The position numbers and the translations under genes are program-made. From the NCBI RefSeq assembly GCF_004342905.1, contig NZ_SMAN01000018.1, positions 1-64,000 on the forward strand: 64,000 nucleotides of DNA. The letters are read 5' to 3'. The notes beneath the pieces are model-generated. The model worked only from the letters and a program-made list of their open reading frames with translations. It was not told the origin of the DNA and ran no database searches. Below are positions 45,583-54,850 of this stretch, one piece after another. How positions within the stretch are numbered: the first letter of the stretch is position 1; each line of letters starts with the position of its first letter. The DNA is from Melghiribacillus thermohalophilus (GTDB lineage Bacteria; Bacillota; Bacilli; Bacillales; Alkalibacillaceae).

Positions 45583-45680
45583 GAAGTGTGGGGAGCCAGG
45601 CGGAACCTGGCTGAGAGGATACCAGAAGCGGGTATCGACCCTTGAACCTGATCTGGGTAATGCCAGCGTAGGGATAGGAC
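45583..45680 (+). ncRNA. TPP riboswitch (THI element)
   Basis: Conserved aptamer parts are in order: GGGGAGCC, GGCTGAGAGGA, ACCCTTGAACCTGATCTGGG and TAATGCCAGCGTAGGGA. It lies upstream of the thiamine-type transport genes and is followed by a terminator, so binding of thiamine pyrophosphate should shut off the operon. Confidence 0.95.
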
Positions 45681-45741
45681 TCAAAACCTTTTCTTCTTGT
45701 ATAGTATGAGCTCGTGGGAAAAAACGAGTGTTGGATGTCTG

Positions 45742-45767
45742 GCTGCCCGTTTGCGGCAGCTTTTTTA
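45742..45767 (+). terminator. Terminator of the TPP riboswitch
   Basis: GCTGCC at 45742-45747 pairs with GGCAGC at 45755-45760, followed by TTTTTT. An alternative short hairpin CTCGT/ACGAG (about 45711-45728) stands just before and may be the competing structure. Confidence 0.8.
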
Positions 45768-45906
45768 TTTGGGCGAAAAGGCAGTCAATAAAAGAGGGTT
45801 TGATCCCGGGACTAATTCATGAACTGCCGGTACAAAGTCCAAAAAAAGATCCCAAGATTTCATTATGGCAAGAATCCTTATGTTCAGGAAAGGAGAGGGA
45901 TGTTCC

Positions 45907-46203
45907 ATGCCGGATGTAAATGTTGCTTTTCAGGTGATTCCAAAAGCAGAAGGCAAAGATATTTATCCAATAGTAGATGAAGCAATTAAAGTCGTTCAGG
46001 AATCCGGGGTTAAACATGAAGTTTGCCCATTTGAAACGGTAATGGAAGGCGAATTGGATCAATTGCTGGATATTGTGAAGAAAGCTCAAGAAGCCTGTAT
46101 AAAAGCTGGTGCTACAGATGTTTTTACGAATATTAAAATACAATACAGTGCTCACAGGAGTGTCACAATAGATGAAAAGGTTTGCAAATATAGGAAGTCT
46201 TAA
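45907..46203 (+). CDS. Thiamine-binding protein, MTH1187/YkoF type
   Basis: 98 aa, one domain of the MTH1187/PF01910 class (VNVAFQVIPKAEGKDIYPIV... HEVCPFETVMEGELDQLL...). YkoF-type domains bind thiamine or its pyrimidine part in the cytoplasm. It is the first gene after the TPP riboswitch. ATG 45907 has AAGGAGAGGG at 45890-45899; the longer frame from 45865 lacks a site. It overlaps the permease by 32 bases. Confidence 0.88.
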   Translation: MPDVNVAFQVIPKAEGKDIYPIVDEAIKVVQESGVKHEVCPFETVMEGELDQLLDIVKKAQEACIKAGATDVFTNIKIQYSAHRSVTIDEKVCKYRKS

Positions 46204-46960
46204 ATGGATTTCACGCTGGTTCAACGGTTTGCTCCCTGTGTCCGTTGTGTTGATGGCACTGGTTGTCTGGGAGATCAGTGTCTATCTTTTTAAGGTACCT
46301 GCCTGGATTTTGCCCGCTCCTACTAAAGTGTTCGTAACGCTCATTCAAGATGGTCCTTTAATCATGTACCATTCTTTAACGACCATCAAAGAATCAGTAA
46401 CCGGTCTCCTCTTAGCCACGGGTACAGCCGTGACATTGGCTGTTGTGATGGATTCCTCCCGCTGGGTGCGAAAGGCTTTTTATCCCCTGCTGATTACTTC
46501 CCAGACGATTCCAATTATCGCACTGGCCCCCCTGTTTTTGATCTGGTTTGGATATGGGATGCTGCCCAAAGTGTTGATTGTTGCTCTTGTCTGTTTTTTT
46601 CCGATTGCTGTTAATGTATCAGATGGTTTTCGGGAAGTGAATCCTGAGATGATGAAGCTGATGAAAGCAAATGGGGCAAAAGGCAGACATATTTTCTGGA
46701 AAGTAAAGCTTCCATCGTCATTGCCCTTTTTTTTCTCGGGAATGAGAATCGCAGCAACTTACAGTGTAATGGGTGCTGTCATAGGTGAATGGCTGGGCGG
46801 CAGCCGCGGGCTTGGAATTCAGCTTGTTCGAGCAGCCCAATCCTACCGTACTGACCTTCTATTTGCGGTTATCGTCGTCATTGTTTTGTTAAGTTTGCTG
46901 GTTTTTTTTATTGTAGAAATGTTATCAAGAGTTATGATGCCATGGAACAATCAATCATAA
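46172..46960 (+). CDS. thiX: ABC permease ThiX-like
   Basis: 262 aa with about six membrane segments; EAA-type loop GFREVNPEMMKLMKANGAKGRH (~residues 150-170) which contacts the ATPase. Belongs to the SsuC/TauC-like class that includes ThiX of the B. halodurans ThiXYZ importer for formyl-aminopyrimidine from degraded thiamine. In the TPP-riboswitch operon between the thiamine-binding protein and ThiY. Start ATG 46172 overlaps its neighbour. Confidence 0.88.
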   Translation: MKRFANIGSLKWISRWFNGLLPVSVVLMALVVWEISVYLFKVPAWILPAPTKVFVTLIQDGPLIMYHSLTTIKESVTGLLLATGTAVTLAVVMDSSRWVRKAFYPLLITSQTIPIIALAPLFLIWFGYGMLPKVLIVALVCFFPIAVNVSDGFREVNPEMMKLMKANGAKGRHIFWKVKLPSSLPFFFSGMRIAATYSVMGAVIGEWLGGSRGLGIQLVRAAQSYRTDLLFAVIVVIVLLSLLVFFIVEMLSRVMMPWNNQS

Positions 46961-46977
46961 ACAGGAGGAGATGCAAA

Positions 46978-47976
46978 ATGAAGAATATACTTACTTGGAT
47001 CGCTGCTGTCTTTGCTATGTTTGTCACCACAGGCTGCAGTCAGGAGAACGTTCAAAATTCTCAAGAAGAGAAAAAACAGGTGAGCATCATGCTGGACTGG
47101 TACCCTAACACCAATCATACCGGGTTGTATGTGGCAAAAGAAAAAGGCTACTTTGAAGAACAGGGGTTAGAAGTGGAAATCTTGCAGCCTGGCCAAAATG
47201 CTGGAGTCGATTCAATGGTAGCTTCAGGGGAAGTTGATTTTGGCATCGGAAGCCAGGAGGGTGTCACACAGGCGAGAGCAAATGGAATACCAATTGTTTC
47301 CATTGCCGCCATTATTCAGCACAACACGTCGGCTTTTGCTTCCTTAAAAGAATCAGGGATTGAATCCCCTAAAGATTTTGCTGGCAAAACATATGGCGGT
47401 TGGGGGTCAGCATTCGAGGAAGCGATGATCAAGGCTGTGATGAACCAATCAGGTGCAGACTTCTCTCAGGTAGAAATGGTTACCCTTGGAATTTCGGACT
47501 TCTTCCAGACAATCGGAAGAAATGCTGATTTTATGTGGATTTTTTATGGCTGGGATGGAGTCGAAGCGGAAAAGCGCGGAATCGATCTAAATGTAATGTG
47601 GCTTCGGGATCTTCATCCAGCCCTGGACTATTATACTCCGGTTGTACTTACAAACGAAAAGCGAATTCAGGAAGACCCGGAGACCGTTCGGAAATTTATG
47701 AAGGCACTGAGTTCAGGCTATGAATATGCCATTCAGAACCCTGAAGAAGCAGCAGAAATCCTATTGCAATTGAATCCAGAATTAGACGAGGAGCTAGTTA
47801 TCAGTAGCCAAAAATGGCTCAGTCCCCGTTATCAGGACGAAGCTGAGCGATGGGGGGAGCAGAAGGAAGAAGTATGGAAGCGGTATGCGGACTGGATGTA
47901 TGAACAGGGTCTGATTAAGAAAAACATCGATCCGCAAAACGCATTTACCAATGAATTTCTTCCTGATGCGTCATGA
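46978..47976 (+). CDS. thiY: ThiY-like substrate-binding lipoprotein (NMT1/THI5 family)
   Basis: 332 aa. Lipoprotein signal MKNILTWIAAVFAMFVTTGC, lipobox VTTGC. The NMT1/THI5-like body starts VSIMLDWYPNTNHTGLYVAK and has VASGEVDFGIGSQEGVTQAR. ThiY binds N-formyl-4-amino-5-aminomethyl-2-methylpyrimidine outside the membrane. ATG 46978 follows AGGAGGAG; overlap with ThiZ is four bases (ATGA). Confidence 0.92.
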   Translation: MKNILTWIAAVFAMFVTTGCSQENVQNSQEEKKQVSIMLDWYPNTNHTGLYVAKEKGYFEEQGLEVEILQPGQNAGVDSMVASGEVDFGIGSQEGVTQARANGIPIVSIAAIIQHNTSAFASLKESGIESPKDFAGKTYGGWGSAFEEAMIKAVMNQSGADFSQVEMVTLGISDFFQTIGRNADFMWIFYGWDGVEAEKRGIDLNVMWLRDLHPALDYYTPVVLTNEKRIQEDPETVRKFMKALSSGYEYAIQNPEEAAEILLQLNPELDEELVISSQKWLSPRYQDEAERWGEQKEEVWKRYADWMYEQGLIKKNIDPQNAFTNEFLPDAS

Positions 47977-48722
47977 CCATACTAAGAGTCAATCAGATTT
48001 CTAAAACCTACCGGGCCCAGCAAAAAAATATTCAGGCCCTGAATGCCGTCTCTCTCTCAATTGGGAAAAAAGAATTTGTCTCGGTCATAGGACCAAGTGG
48101 CTGCGGCAAGAGTACCCTGCTGAACATTATAGCTGGTATCGAAAGACCGGATCAGGGAGATATTCTTTATATGGACCAGTCAGTAACAGGAAAAACCGGT
48201 TTATTTGGGTATATGCCCCAGAATGATGTGCTCATGCCCTGGCGAACGGTTCTGGATAATGTCATTCTTGGTCTTGAGTTAAAAGGGGTTCCAAAAGGTG
48301 AAGCCAGACAAAACGCTGAACACTATCTTGAATCCTTTGGTCTGATCGGGTTTCAGCATAAATATCCAGGATCATTGTCCGGGGGGATGAGGCAAAGAGC
48401 TAATTTTTTACGCACCGTACTCCCCGAACACCCTTTACTGCTTCTCGATGAACCCTTTGGCAAATTAGATGCCATCACAAGGCGCCATATGCAAAAGTGG
48501 CTGATGAAAAGGTGGGAAGAACTGCAAGTCCCGGTCTTACTAATCACCCATGATATTGATGAAGCCCTTTTCCTTTCGGACCGTATTTACATGATGTCAA
48601 GCCGGCCAGGAAGCATTAAAAAAATGATAACGGTTCCATTTGATCGACCCAGAAATTCAGAAATAGAATATTCCCTTACCTTTATGGAATTAAAACGGGA
48701 AATTACGGGTTTGCTTCTGTAA
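47973..48722 (+). CDS. thiZ: ThiZ-like ABC ATPase
   Basis: 249 aa. Walker A GPSGCGKST (~40), Q-loop YMPQNDVLMPW, signature LSGGMRQRANFLR (~132), Walker B LLLLDEPFGKLD. TauB/SsuB-type ATPase energising ThiXY. Start overlaps the thiY stop (ATGA). Last gene of the operon; a terminator follows. Confidence 0.93.
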   Translation: MTILRVNQISKTYRAQQKNIQALNAVSLSIGKKEFVSVIGPSGCGKSTLLNIIAGIERPDQGDILYMDQSVTGKTGLFGYMPQNDVLMPWRTVLDNVILGLELKGVPKGEARQNAEHYLESFGLIGFQHKYPGSLSGGMRQRANFLRTVLPEHPLLLLDEPFGKLDAITRRHMQKWLMKRWEELQVPVLLITHDIDEALFLSDRIYMMSSRPGSIKKMITVPFDRPRNSEIEYSLTFMELKREITGLLL

Positions 48723-48759
48723 TCCGCCAGAGGCTGGACAAAACTTCATCAGAAAATGA

Positions 48760-48811
48760 AATATCCGAACGATATTCAATCATCACATGAATAAGTTCGG
48801 ATATTTTTTGC
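48760..48811 (+). terminator. Terminator of the thi operon
   Basis: AATATCCGAAC at 48760-48770 pairs with GTTCGGATATT at 48795-48805, followed by TTTTT. Confidence 0.85.
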
Positions 48812-49000
48812 TTCGTCAACATGCTTCGCTTTCCGCGGGCATGGCCTGAGGCTTCCTAAGGCAGCTCATCCTCCTGTCTTTAGGGATTTTCGGTACCTGC
48901 TGTTCCTGCGACGAACAGGACGTGCTCGTGTCGACGTTGGCCACAGGACGTGGCCGGTTTTAATCGAACTGGAGTCTTGTATTGTAGTCCAACACATAAT
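48812..49000. repeat. Possible GC-rich intergenic repeat element
   Basis: A block with CTTCGCTTTCCGCGGGCATG, GGCCTGAGGCTTCC and GACGTGCTCGTGTCGACGTT...CCACAGGACGTGGCC is clearly richer in GC than the flanks and contains short inverted repeats. It resembles the mobile intergenic repeats common in Bacillaceae genomes, as far as I remember them. There is no gene in 48723-49303. Confidence 0.4.
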
Positions 49001-49246
49001 CATTAATTAATGCTTTCAGTTCTTTGATAGTTTGGCAACTTTTGATATTCACATAAAGGTATCAATGGGCATTAAAAAAGATGACCTCGAATCAATATCG
49101 GGGATCATCTCTTAGCTGCATAGGTTTTTATAACTGTCCACTTTTCGGGGCACAATTCAATTCAGAAAATGGGGACATTTTAGGAGAAATTTTAATAAGA
49201 GAAGACGTTACGGCTGAAGTGATGAATGATCCATGAACATGAAAAA

Positions 49247-49285
49247 CATGAACACCCGGTTAACCACAATAGCCGGGTGTTCATG
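49247..49285 (-). terminator. Terminator of the siderophore importer operon
   Basis: CATGAACACCCGG at 49247-49259 pairs fully with CCGGGTGTTCATG at 49273-49285; on the minus strand a T-run follows (complement of 49242-49246). Confidence 0.88.
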
Positions 49286-49303
49286 AGAAAGAATGCATGT
49301 TCT

Positions 49304-50251
49304 TTATTTTATGCCTTCAGATACTTCATCGATCATTTCAGTCATAGAAATTAATCCTCCACCTGAAAGGTACCAGTAGTTTGGATCGAGATAGATGATC
49401 TTGTCATTCTGATAAGCTTTTGTTTGTTTCACGAGCTCGTTTTCAATCACTTCTTTTGCAGATTTTTCACCACCAACTACCGCATCACGGTCGATTACAA
49501 ACAGATAATCAGGGTCTTTCTCCGCAATGAATTCAAAAGAAATACTCATGCCATGTGTGGATGCTTCAATATTGTCGTCGGCTGGAGTCAATCCAAATAC
49601 GTCGTGAATAAGACCGAATCTGGATCCCGGGCCATAAGCGCTCACTTTCCCGCCGGTTGTTAAGGTCACAAGTGCCTTGCCGTTATTTTCTGATGCTGTT
49701 TCTTTTAATGTTTGAATTTTTTCTTCGATCTTAGCCAGTTCTTCTTCTGCCTGAGATTCTTTTCCAAAAATCTTTCCTAATGTTAATACATTGTTTGTAA
49801 AGGATTCCATATAATTTGCAGTATCAATACCTACATAGATAGTCGGGGCAATTTCGCTGAGATCTTCATATAGTCCAGACTGTCTTCCGGAAATAATAAT
49901 TAGATCAGGATCCAGACCATAAATTGTTTCGAAATCTGGCTCTTTTAAACTTCCTACATTCGTGTATTCTTCAGCAGCATACTTTGACAGGTACTCAGGA
50001 AGATTGGACTTAGGCACACCTGCTACTTCTACTCCAAGTTTGTCTAAGGTATCTAAAGCTCCAAAGTCAAACACAACGACTGTTTCCGGATTTTTTTCTA
50101 CTTCTGTTTCATCGAGTTCATGGGTAATCGTTAACGATTCCTTTTCTTGCTGGTCTCCTGAAGCTTCCCCGTCCGATCCTTCAGCATTTCCGCAGGCTGT
50201 TATTAAAATAGCGAGCAAGGCTAAAACAACAATTGTCATAAGCTTTTTCAT
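49304..50251 (-). CDS. yclQ: Siderophore-binding lipoprotein, YclQ-like
   Basis: 315 aa. Lipoprotein signal MKKLMTIVVLALLAILITAC. Body with NPETVVVFDFGALDTLDKLG and LDPDLIIISGRQ, closely following B. subtilis YclQ, which binds petrobactin and its Fe(III) photoproducts. Last gene of the minus-strand yclNOPQ order. The gene starts at ATG 50251 behind GAGGTG. Confidence 0.88.
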   Translation of the reverse strand: MKKLMTIVVLALLAILITACGNAEGSDGEASGDQQEKESLTITHELDETEVEKNPETVVVFDFGALDTLDKLGVEVAGVPKSNLPEYLSKYAAEEYTNVGSLKEPDFETIYGLDPDLIIISGRQSGLYEDLSEIAPTIYVGIDTANYMESFTNNVLTLGKIFGKESQAEEELAKIEEKIQTLKETASENNGKALVTLTTGGKVSAYGPGSRFGLIHDVFGLTPADDNIEASTHGMSISFEFIAEKDPDYLFVIDRDAVVGGEKSAKEVIENELVKQTKAYQNDKIIYLDPNYWYLSGGGLISMTEMIDEVSEGIK

Positions 50252-50340
50252 AATCGTTCACCTCTACATCATTTTTTTTTTTTTATATAAGAATCAGGTT
50301 TTTTAACCTGAATGAGACCGTTTAAGCAATCGATCCTTTT

Positions 50341-51099
50341 TTACGTAAAATAGACACAGATTTTATTTTCGTTTATATTTTCAATTTGAATATCCATATC
50401 GTATATTTCTTTTAAAATCGATGATTCAATAATCTCTCCTGTCTCTCCTTGATATGCCATTTTGCCATCTTTTAAGGCAACAATATAATCGGAATAACAG
50501 GAAGCGAAGTTAATATCATGAAGTACGATGACAATGGTTTTTCCCAGGTCATGAACCATCTGTTGCAGCGTTTTCATAATCTGAACCGAATGTTTCATAT
50601 CCAGGTTATTTAACGGTTCATCCAGTAAAATATATTCAGTATCCTGGGCCAGGATCATGGCGATCAGTGCCCTCTGGCGCTGTCCGCCGCTTAACTGATC
50701 CAGATATTTATGCTGTATATTTTCCAGCTGCATATATTGAATCGCTTCATCCACCGCATGCCAGTCTTCCCTGGAAAGTCTTCCCTGAGAATATGGAAAG
50801 CGGCCAAAACTAATCAGTTCCCGGATGGTTAAACGTACATTAAAGTGATTGGATTGTTTCAGTATTGAGATTTTTTTGGCCAGCTCCTTGTTGTTCCAGT
50901 GGCTGATTTCCTGACCATCAATCAAAATTTCTCCCGCATCTTTTTTCAACAGACGGCTGATCATGGACAGCAGGGTACTCTTCCCGGCACCATTGGGCCC
51001 AATAAAGGAAGTAATCTTCCCCTTCTGAATGGTAACCGAAATTTGATCCACGACAATCTTATCTCCGTATTGTTTGCTTACATCTTTTACAACGATCAT
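50341..51099 (-). CDS. yclP: Siderophore ABC ATPase, YclP-like
   Basis: 252 aa. Walker A GPNGAGKST (~35), signature LSGGQRQRALIAM, Walker B YILLDEPLNNLD. FepC/FhuC-class ATPase for the YclNO permease pair. It overlaps yclO by four bases and is separated from yclQ by 89 bases. Confidence 0.9.
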   Translation of the reverse strand: MIVVKDVSKQYGDKIVVDQISVTIQKGKITSFIGPNGAGKSTLLSMISRLLKKDAGEILIDGQEISHWNNKELAKKISILKQSNHFNVRLTIRELISFGRFPYSQGRLSREDWHAVDEAIQYMQLENIQHKYLDQLSGGQRQRALIAMILAQDTEYILLDEPLNNLDMKHSVQIMKTLQQMVHDLGKTIVIVLHDINFASCYSDYIVALKDGKMAYQGETGEIIESSILKEIYDMDIQIENINENKICVYFT

Positions 51100-52043
51100 G
51101 TTTGACGCTCCCTTAGCAAGAGATAGATAAAGTAAATTCCCCCGACAAAATTCACAATGACACTCAATGTTGTGGAGAAGGTAAAAACCCGCTCAACCAT
51201 CCATTGTCCGCCTACAAGAGCAATGATGCTGATGAGAATGGAACCGGCTATTAAGTATGAATGCCTGTATGTTTTTAAAAATTCATGGGCTACATTGGCC
51301 ACAAGAAGGCCTAAAAAAGTTATGGGACCTACCAGGGCTGTTGCGATTGAAACGAGAATAGCAATGATTACTAATAGCTGTTTTATGACATGGTCGTAAT
51401 GTATTCCGAGATTAATCGCATGATCTCTCCCGAGGGAAAGGGTGTCTAGAAATCTTGCAAATCGCTTAAAGTAAAGCCCGACGATCAAAAATAACCCGAT
51501 CGTAAGATAAAGGATATCTGTGTTGATGTTGTTGAAACTGGCAAACATCCGATCCTGTACAATCAGAAATTCGTTCGGGTCTATTAAAACCTGCATAAAG
51601 GAAGACAAACTTTCAAAAAAGGTTCCAAAGATAATTCCTACTAGCAGTAAAAAATATATGTTGTTTCCCTCTCCTCTGAACAATATTCGGAACAGCAGAC
51701 CGGCAAACACGATCATCAATCCGACAGACAGGAGAAAATGGGCATGCTGATCCATCATCGTCAGAGTAGTGGAACCGAATACAAAGACAATGATTGTCTG
51801 AATCAATAAGTAAAGGGAATCCAGGCCAATAATACTTGGCGTCAAAATTCGGTTATTGGTGATCGTCATAAAAATAATGGTTGAAAAAGCGATGGCACCA
51901 CCTGTTATAACGATAGCAAGTATTTTATTTAATCTCCGGGGCAGCACATAATCCCAGTGGGGTCCGATTTCGGTAAATAGAAACAGAGAAATTACGGTCA
52001 CTGATAGAATGGCAAGCATGGTCATTTTGAACTTAAGTTTCAT
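51096..52043 (-). CDS. yclO: Siderophore ABC permease, YclO-like
   Basis: 315 aa with about nine membrane segments, FecCD family; the conserved GPITFLGLLVANVAHEF (~255-272) is the usual FecCD motif contacting the ATPase. Together with YclN it should form the heterodimeric channel. Overlaps yclN by 11 bases and yclP by four. Confidence 0.9.
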   Translation of the reverse strand: MKLKFKMTMLAILSVTVISLFLFTEIGPHWDYVLPRRLNKILAIVITGGAIAFSTIIFMTITNNRILTPSIIGLDSLYLLIQTIIVFVFGSTTLTMMDQHAHFLLSVGLMIVFAGLLFRILFRGEGNNIYFLLLVGIIFGTFFESLSSFMQVLIDPNEFLIVQDRMFASFNNINTDILYLTIGLFLIVGLYFKRFARFLDTLSLGRDHAINLGIHYDHVIKQLLVIIAILVSIATALVGPITFLGLLVANVAHEFLKTYRHSYLIAGSILISIIALVGGQWMVERVFTFSTTLSVIVNFVGGIYFIYLLLRERQT

Positions 52044-52986
52044 GGGTTCTGCTCCTTATTAACAAATAAAGAAATACAGCACTGCCAATGACCCCTACGG
52101 TCAAGCCAATAGAAATTTCGTATGGAAAAATAATGATGCGCCCCAGAATATCACAGACCAGCACAAATACAGCTCCCAAAAGCGCCGTGTGGCCAAGATT
52201 CTTTTTTACATGATCCCCGCGAAAGATCGTTACAATATTGGGGATGATCAAACCTAAAAACGGCAGCATGCCCACCGTCAGTAAGACCGATGTAGACACG
52301 AGGGCTACGATCGTCAGACCGATATTGACAACCTGCCGATAGTTCAGTCCCAGATTGGCAGAAAACTCTTCACCCATTCCTGCAATCGTAAATCGGTCGG
52401 CAAATAGATATGCGATGATCAGCAGAGGAATGCTGATATAAAGTAGTTCATATCTCCCTTTTAAAATCATGGAAAAATCCCCATGCAGCCATGTTCCGAT
52501 ACTTTGAATCATGTCATATTTGTAAGCAAAGAACGTGGTAATGGAACTGATGATATTTCCAAACATCAACCCGACCAATGGGATAAATACCGCGTCTTTG
52601 AATTTGATTTTTTCAAGGATTTTCATAAAGATAAATGTTCCAGCCAGTGCGAAAATAAATGCTACTACCATCTTTTCCAGCATGCTAGCGGAAGAAAAAA
52701 TCACCAGTGAAACAAGCACACCCAACCGAGCTGAGTCCATGGTGCCGGCGGTTGTTGGTGAGACGAATTTGTTGCGACTCAGCTGCTGCATGATCAGTCC
52801 CAGAATGCTCATGCTCATACCGGCAATGACGATGCTGATAAGGCGTGGCATGCGACTGATCAGGAGGATCTCACGCTGATCCTCCGTTAATTGAAATAGA
52901 TCCACAGGAGAAAGATCTTTTACACCTATAAAAAGTGAGAAAAACGATAATAGAATCAAAGATGCTAGCAAGTATCTTTTTTTCAT
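52033..52986 (-). CDS. yclN: Siderophore ABC permease, YclN-like
   Basis: 317 aa, FecCD-family permease with about nine segments; motif LPFLGLIIPNIVTIFRGDH (~243-261). First gene of the operon. Two Fur boxes stand 147-183 bases upstream, so iron should repress the four genes. Confidence 0.9.
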   Translation of the reverse strand: MKKRYLLASLILLSFFSLFIGVKDLSPVDLFQLTEDQREILLISRMPRLISIVIAGMSMSILGLIMQQLSRNKFVSPTTAGTMDSARLGVLVSLVIFSSASMLEKMVVAFIFALAGTFIFMKILEKIKFKDAVFIPLVGLMFGNIISSITTFFAYKYDMIQSIGTWLHGDFSMILKGRYELLYISIPLLIIAYLFADRFTIAGMGEEFSANLGLNYRQVVNIGLTIVALVSTSVLLTVGMLPFLGLIIPNIVTIFRGDHVKKNLGHTALLGAVFVLVCDILGRIIIFPYEISIGLTVGVIGSAVFLYLLIRSRTHET

Positions 52987-53132
52987 TGCATGTACTTCCT
53001 TTTTCTTTTTGATTCAGGCTCCTGGAATGGGCTTTCTTTTTGAACGGTCGGCACTCTTCATCGGAATAGGTTACATAACAGATGGATACCAGGTCGTTTG
53101 TATAGAATGTCTCCCCCTTCCCGGAAAGATAA

Positions 53133-53169
53133 TGAGAATCATTTTCAATTATATTGATAATGATTCTCA
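53133..53169. promoter_or_regulatory. Two Fur boxes upstream of yclN
   Basis: TGAGAATCATTTTCA at 53133-53147 and TGATAATGATTCTCA at 53155-53169 both fit the 7-1-7 Fur pattern; the second is close to the ideal. They stand between the divergent yclN and rhodanese-MBL genes, nearer to yclN's promoter side. Confidence 0.85.
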
Positions 53170-53264
53170 ATGTCAATAATAAAACCACCATTTTCCAATA
53201 CACTTTTTCACCAGGTTAAAGATCTTTTGTTAGATAGGTTTACAACATAACCAGGTTGTTTAAC

Positions 53265-53293
53265 TTGAAAAATACCCATGAGGGTATTATAGT
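53265..53293 (+). promoter_or_regulatory. Promoter with embedded CsoR/CstR-type operator
   Basis: TTGAAA (53265-53270) and TATAGT (53288-53293) are 17 bases apart. The spacer holds the palindrome AATACCCATGAGGGTATT (53271-53288), matching the ATACCC-n4-GGGTAT form used by CsoR-family repressors such as the persulfide sensor CstR. Repressor binding would hide the promoter. Confidence 0.75.
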
Positions 53294-53348
53294 GGAAGTA
53301 ACATCCCACAGATGGGATAGAAATTAATATATAAGGAGGATGTATAAC

Positions 53349-54470
53349 ATGGCAAAGCTTATTTCAGCGAAACATATAGCCAATAAGGTAGTTAACAAAG
53401 AGGATCTTTTCATCTTAGATGTTCGAAATCAGGATGAATTCAAGGACTGGAAAATTGAAGGGGAGTCTGTGGAAATCATTAATGAACCATACTTTAACTT
53501 AATTGATGGTGTGGATTCCATTCTTGATCAAATTCCTGAAAACAAACCAGTCGTAACCGTCTGTGCAAAAGGTGGATCTTCTGAATTCGTGGCCGATTTG
53601 CTTGAAGAAGCGGGCAAAAAAGAAGTGTACTCCCTTGAAGGCGGTATGAAGGCCTGGAGTGAACACTTGAGACCCGTAAAAATCGGTGATCTGGAAAATG
53701 GTGGTGCCATCTATCAGTTTGTACGCCTGGGGAAAGGTTGTCTATCTTATTTAGTAGAATCAAACGGTGAAGCGGCAATGATTGATGCCAATCGGATGAT
53801 TGACCAGTATGAGAACTTTATTGAAGAGAATCATCTCACGTTAAAGCATGTACTGGATACGCACCTTCATGCTGACCATATTTCCGGGGGAAGAAAACTG
53901 GCCGAAAAAGCAGGTGCGGAGTACTACCTTCCACCAAAAGACGCCGGTGAAGTGACGTATGAATATAATCAGATTCAAGATGGTGATGTTATTCAAGTGG
54001 GGAATACAACGATTAAGGCTGTTTATACTCCTGGTCACACGATTGGAAGTACGTCCTATATTGTAGATGACAACTATCTTTTGACGGGTGATATCCTGTT
54101 CATTGATTCTATTGGACGTCCTGACCTTGCCGGTAAAGCGGAAGACTGGGTAGCGGATCTAAGAGAAACTCTTTATAAGCGTTATAAAGAACTGGCTGAC
54201 GATATGATTGTCTTGCCTGCCCACTTTATGATTATGGAAGAGCTAAATGAGGACGGCAGCGTGGCAGAAAAATTGGGTATCCTTTACAAGCAAAATCACG
54301 GCTTAAATATTGATGATGATAACGTATTTAGAAAAACGGTAACAGAGAACCTGCCACCGCAGCCAAATGCTTACAAAGAGATTCGTCAGACCAACATGGG
54401 TAAAATGATACCGGACGAAGAAAAACAGCGCGAAATGGAAATTGGGCCAAACCGCTGTGCAGTGAAATAA
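53349..54470 (+). CDS. Rhodanese-MBL fusion, persulfide dioxygenase-like
   Basis: 373 aa. Residues ~1-105 are a rhodanese domain with the loop VCAKGGSS (active Cys); ~115-345 an MBL domain with [37 protein letters not shown] and LPAHF, i.e. a full ETHE1-type ligand set. It should oxidise thiol persulfides to sulfite and/or transfer sulfur, like CstB, but with the rhodanese part first. The CstR-type operator in its promoter fits. ATG 53349 follows AAGGAGG. Monocistronic with its own terminator. Confidence 0.9.
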   Translation: MAKLISAKHIANKVVNKEDLFILDVRNQDEFKDWKIEGESVEIINEPYFNLIDGVDSILDQIPENKPVVTVCAKGGSSEFVADLLEEAGKKEVYSLEGGMKAWSEHLRPVKIGDLENGGAIYQFVRLGKGCLSYLVESNGEAAMIDANRMIDQYENFIEENHLTLKHVLDTHLHADHISGGRKLAEKAGAEYYLPPKDAGEVTYEYNQIQDGDVIQVGNTTIKAVYTPGHTIGSTSYIVDDNYLLTGDILFIDSIGRPDLAGKAEDWVADLRETLYKRYKELADDMIVLPAHFMIMEELNEDGSVAEKLGILYKQNHGLNIDDDNVFRKTVTENLPPQPNAYKEIRQTNMGKMIPDEEKQREMEIGPNRCAVK

Positions 54471-54480
54471 TCTTACTCAA

Positions 54481-54520
54481 TCAGTCCATGCAGGGCAACT
54501 CTGTATGGACTGATTTTATT
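54481..54520 (+). terminator. Terminator of the rhodanese-MBL gene
   Basis: TCAGTCCATGCAG at 54481-54493 pairs with CTGTATGGACTGA at 54501-54513 and is followed by a T-rich run. Confidence 0.88.
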
Positions 54521-54551
54521 TTTTAGGAGGATCCGCCGATAGCAACTGGTT

Positions 54552-54633
54552 GGGAATGTGGTTTATCGTAAGGATAACCATACATTCTGCTTTACCCTTG
54601 CTTCCTGTATGAATCGGACAGGAAGTTTTTTTG
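54552..54633 (+). other. Structured stretch ending in a second terminator
   Basis: GAATGTGGTTTATC (54552-54565) pairs imperfectly with GATAACCATACATTC, and CTTCCTGT (54601-54608) with ACAGGAAG (54618-54625), the latter followed by TTTTTTT. Two terminators in a row with no gene between suggests either a small RNA or a back-up terminator. Confidence 0.45.
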
Positions 54634-54803
54634 CAAATCCCCCGGTTCATTCGATACTTCTAACACGCCACTCCGACCCATTATCGTTTGTATTAACTCT
54701 GGAAAAATTTAAGCCAAAGGATCATTTTTTTTGAATGAAATATTGCGAAAATTCAAACACCATGTTACCATATAAAAAATTATAAACTTCAAAAATGATA
54801 AAA

Positions 54804-54821
54804 ATGAAGGTTAAACTTCAT
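54804..54821. promoter_or_regulatory. Possible RpiR operator
   Basis: ATGAAG GTTAAA CTTCAT, an inverted repeat just before the rpiR-type gene and after a promoter-like TTGCGA-n17-TACCAT (54743-54771). Autoregulation is an inference. Confidence 0.4.
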
Positions 54822-54850
54822 CCTATACCACTTTTAAGGAGAATTCATCA

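Noticed and set aside
48723-49303. Insertion-sequence remnant
   Set aside because: GC-rich block has no transposase frame or clear terminal repeats; listed only as repeat-like.
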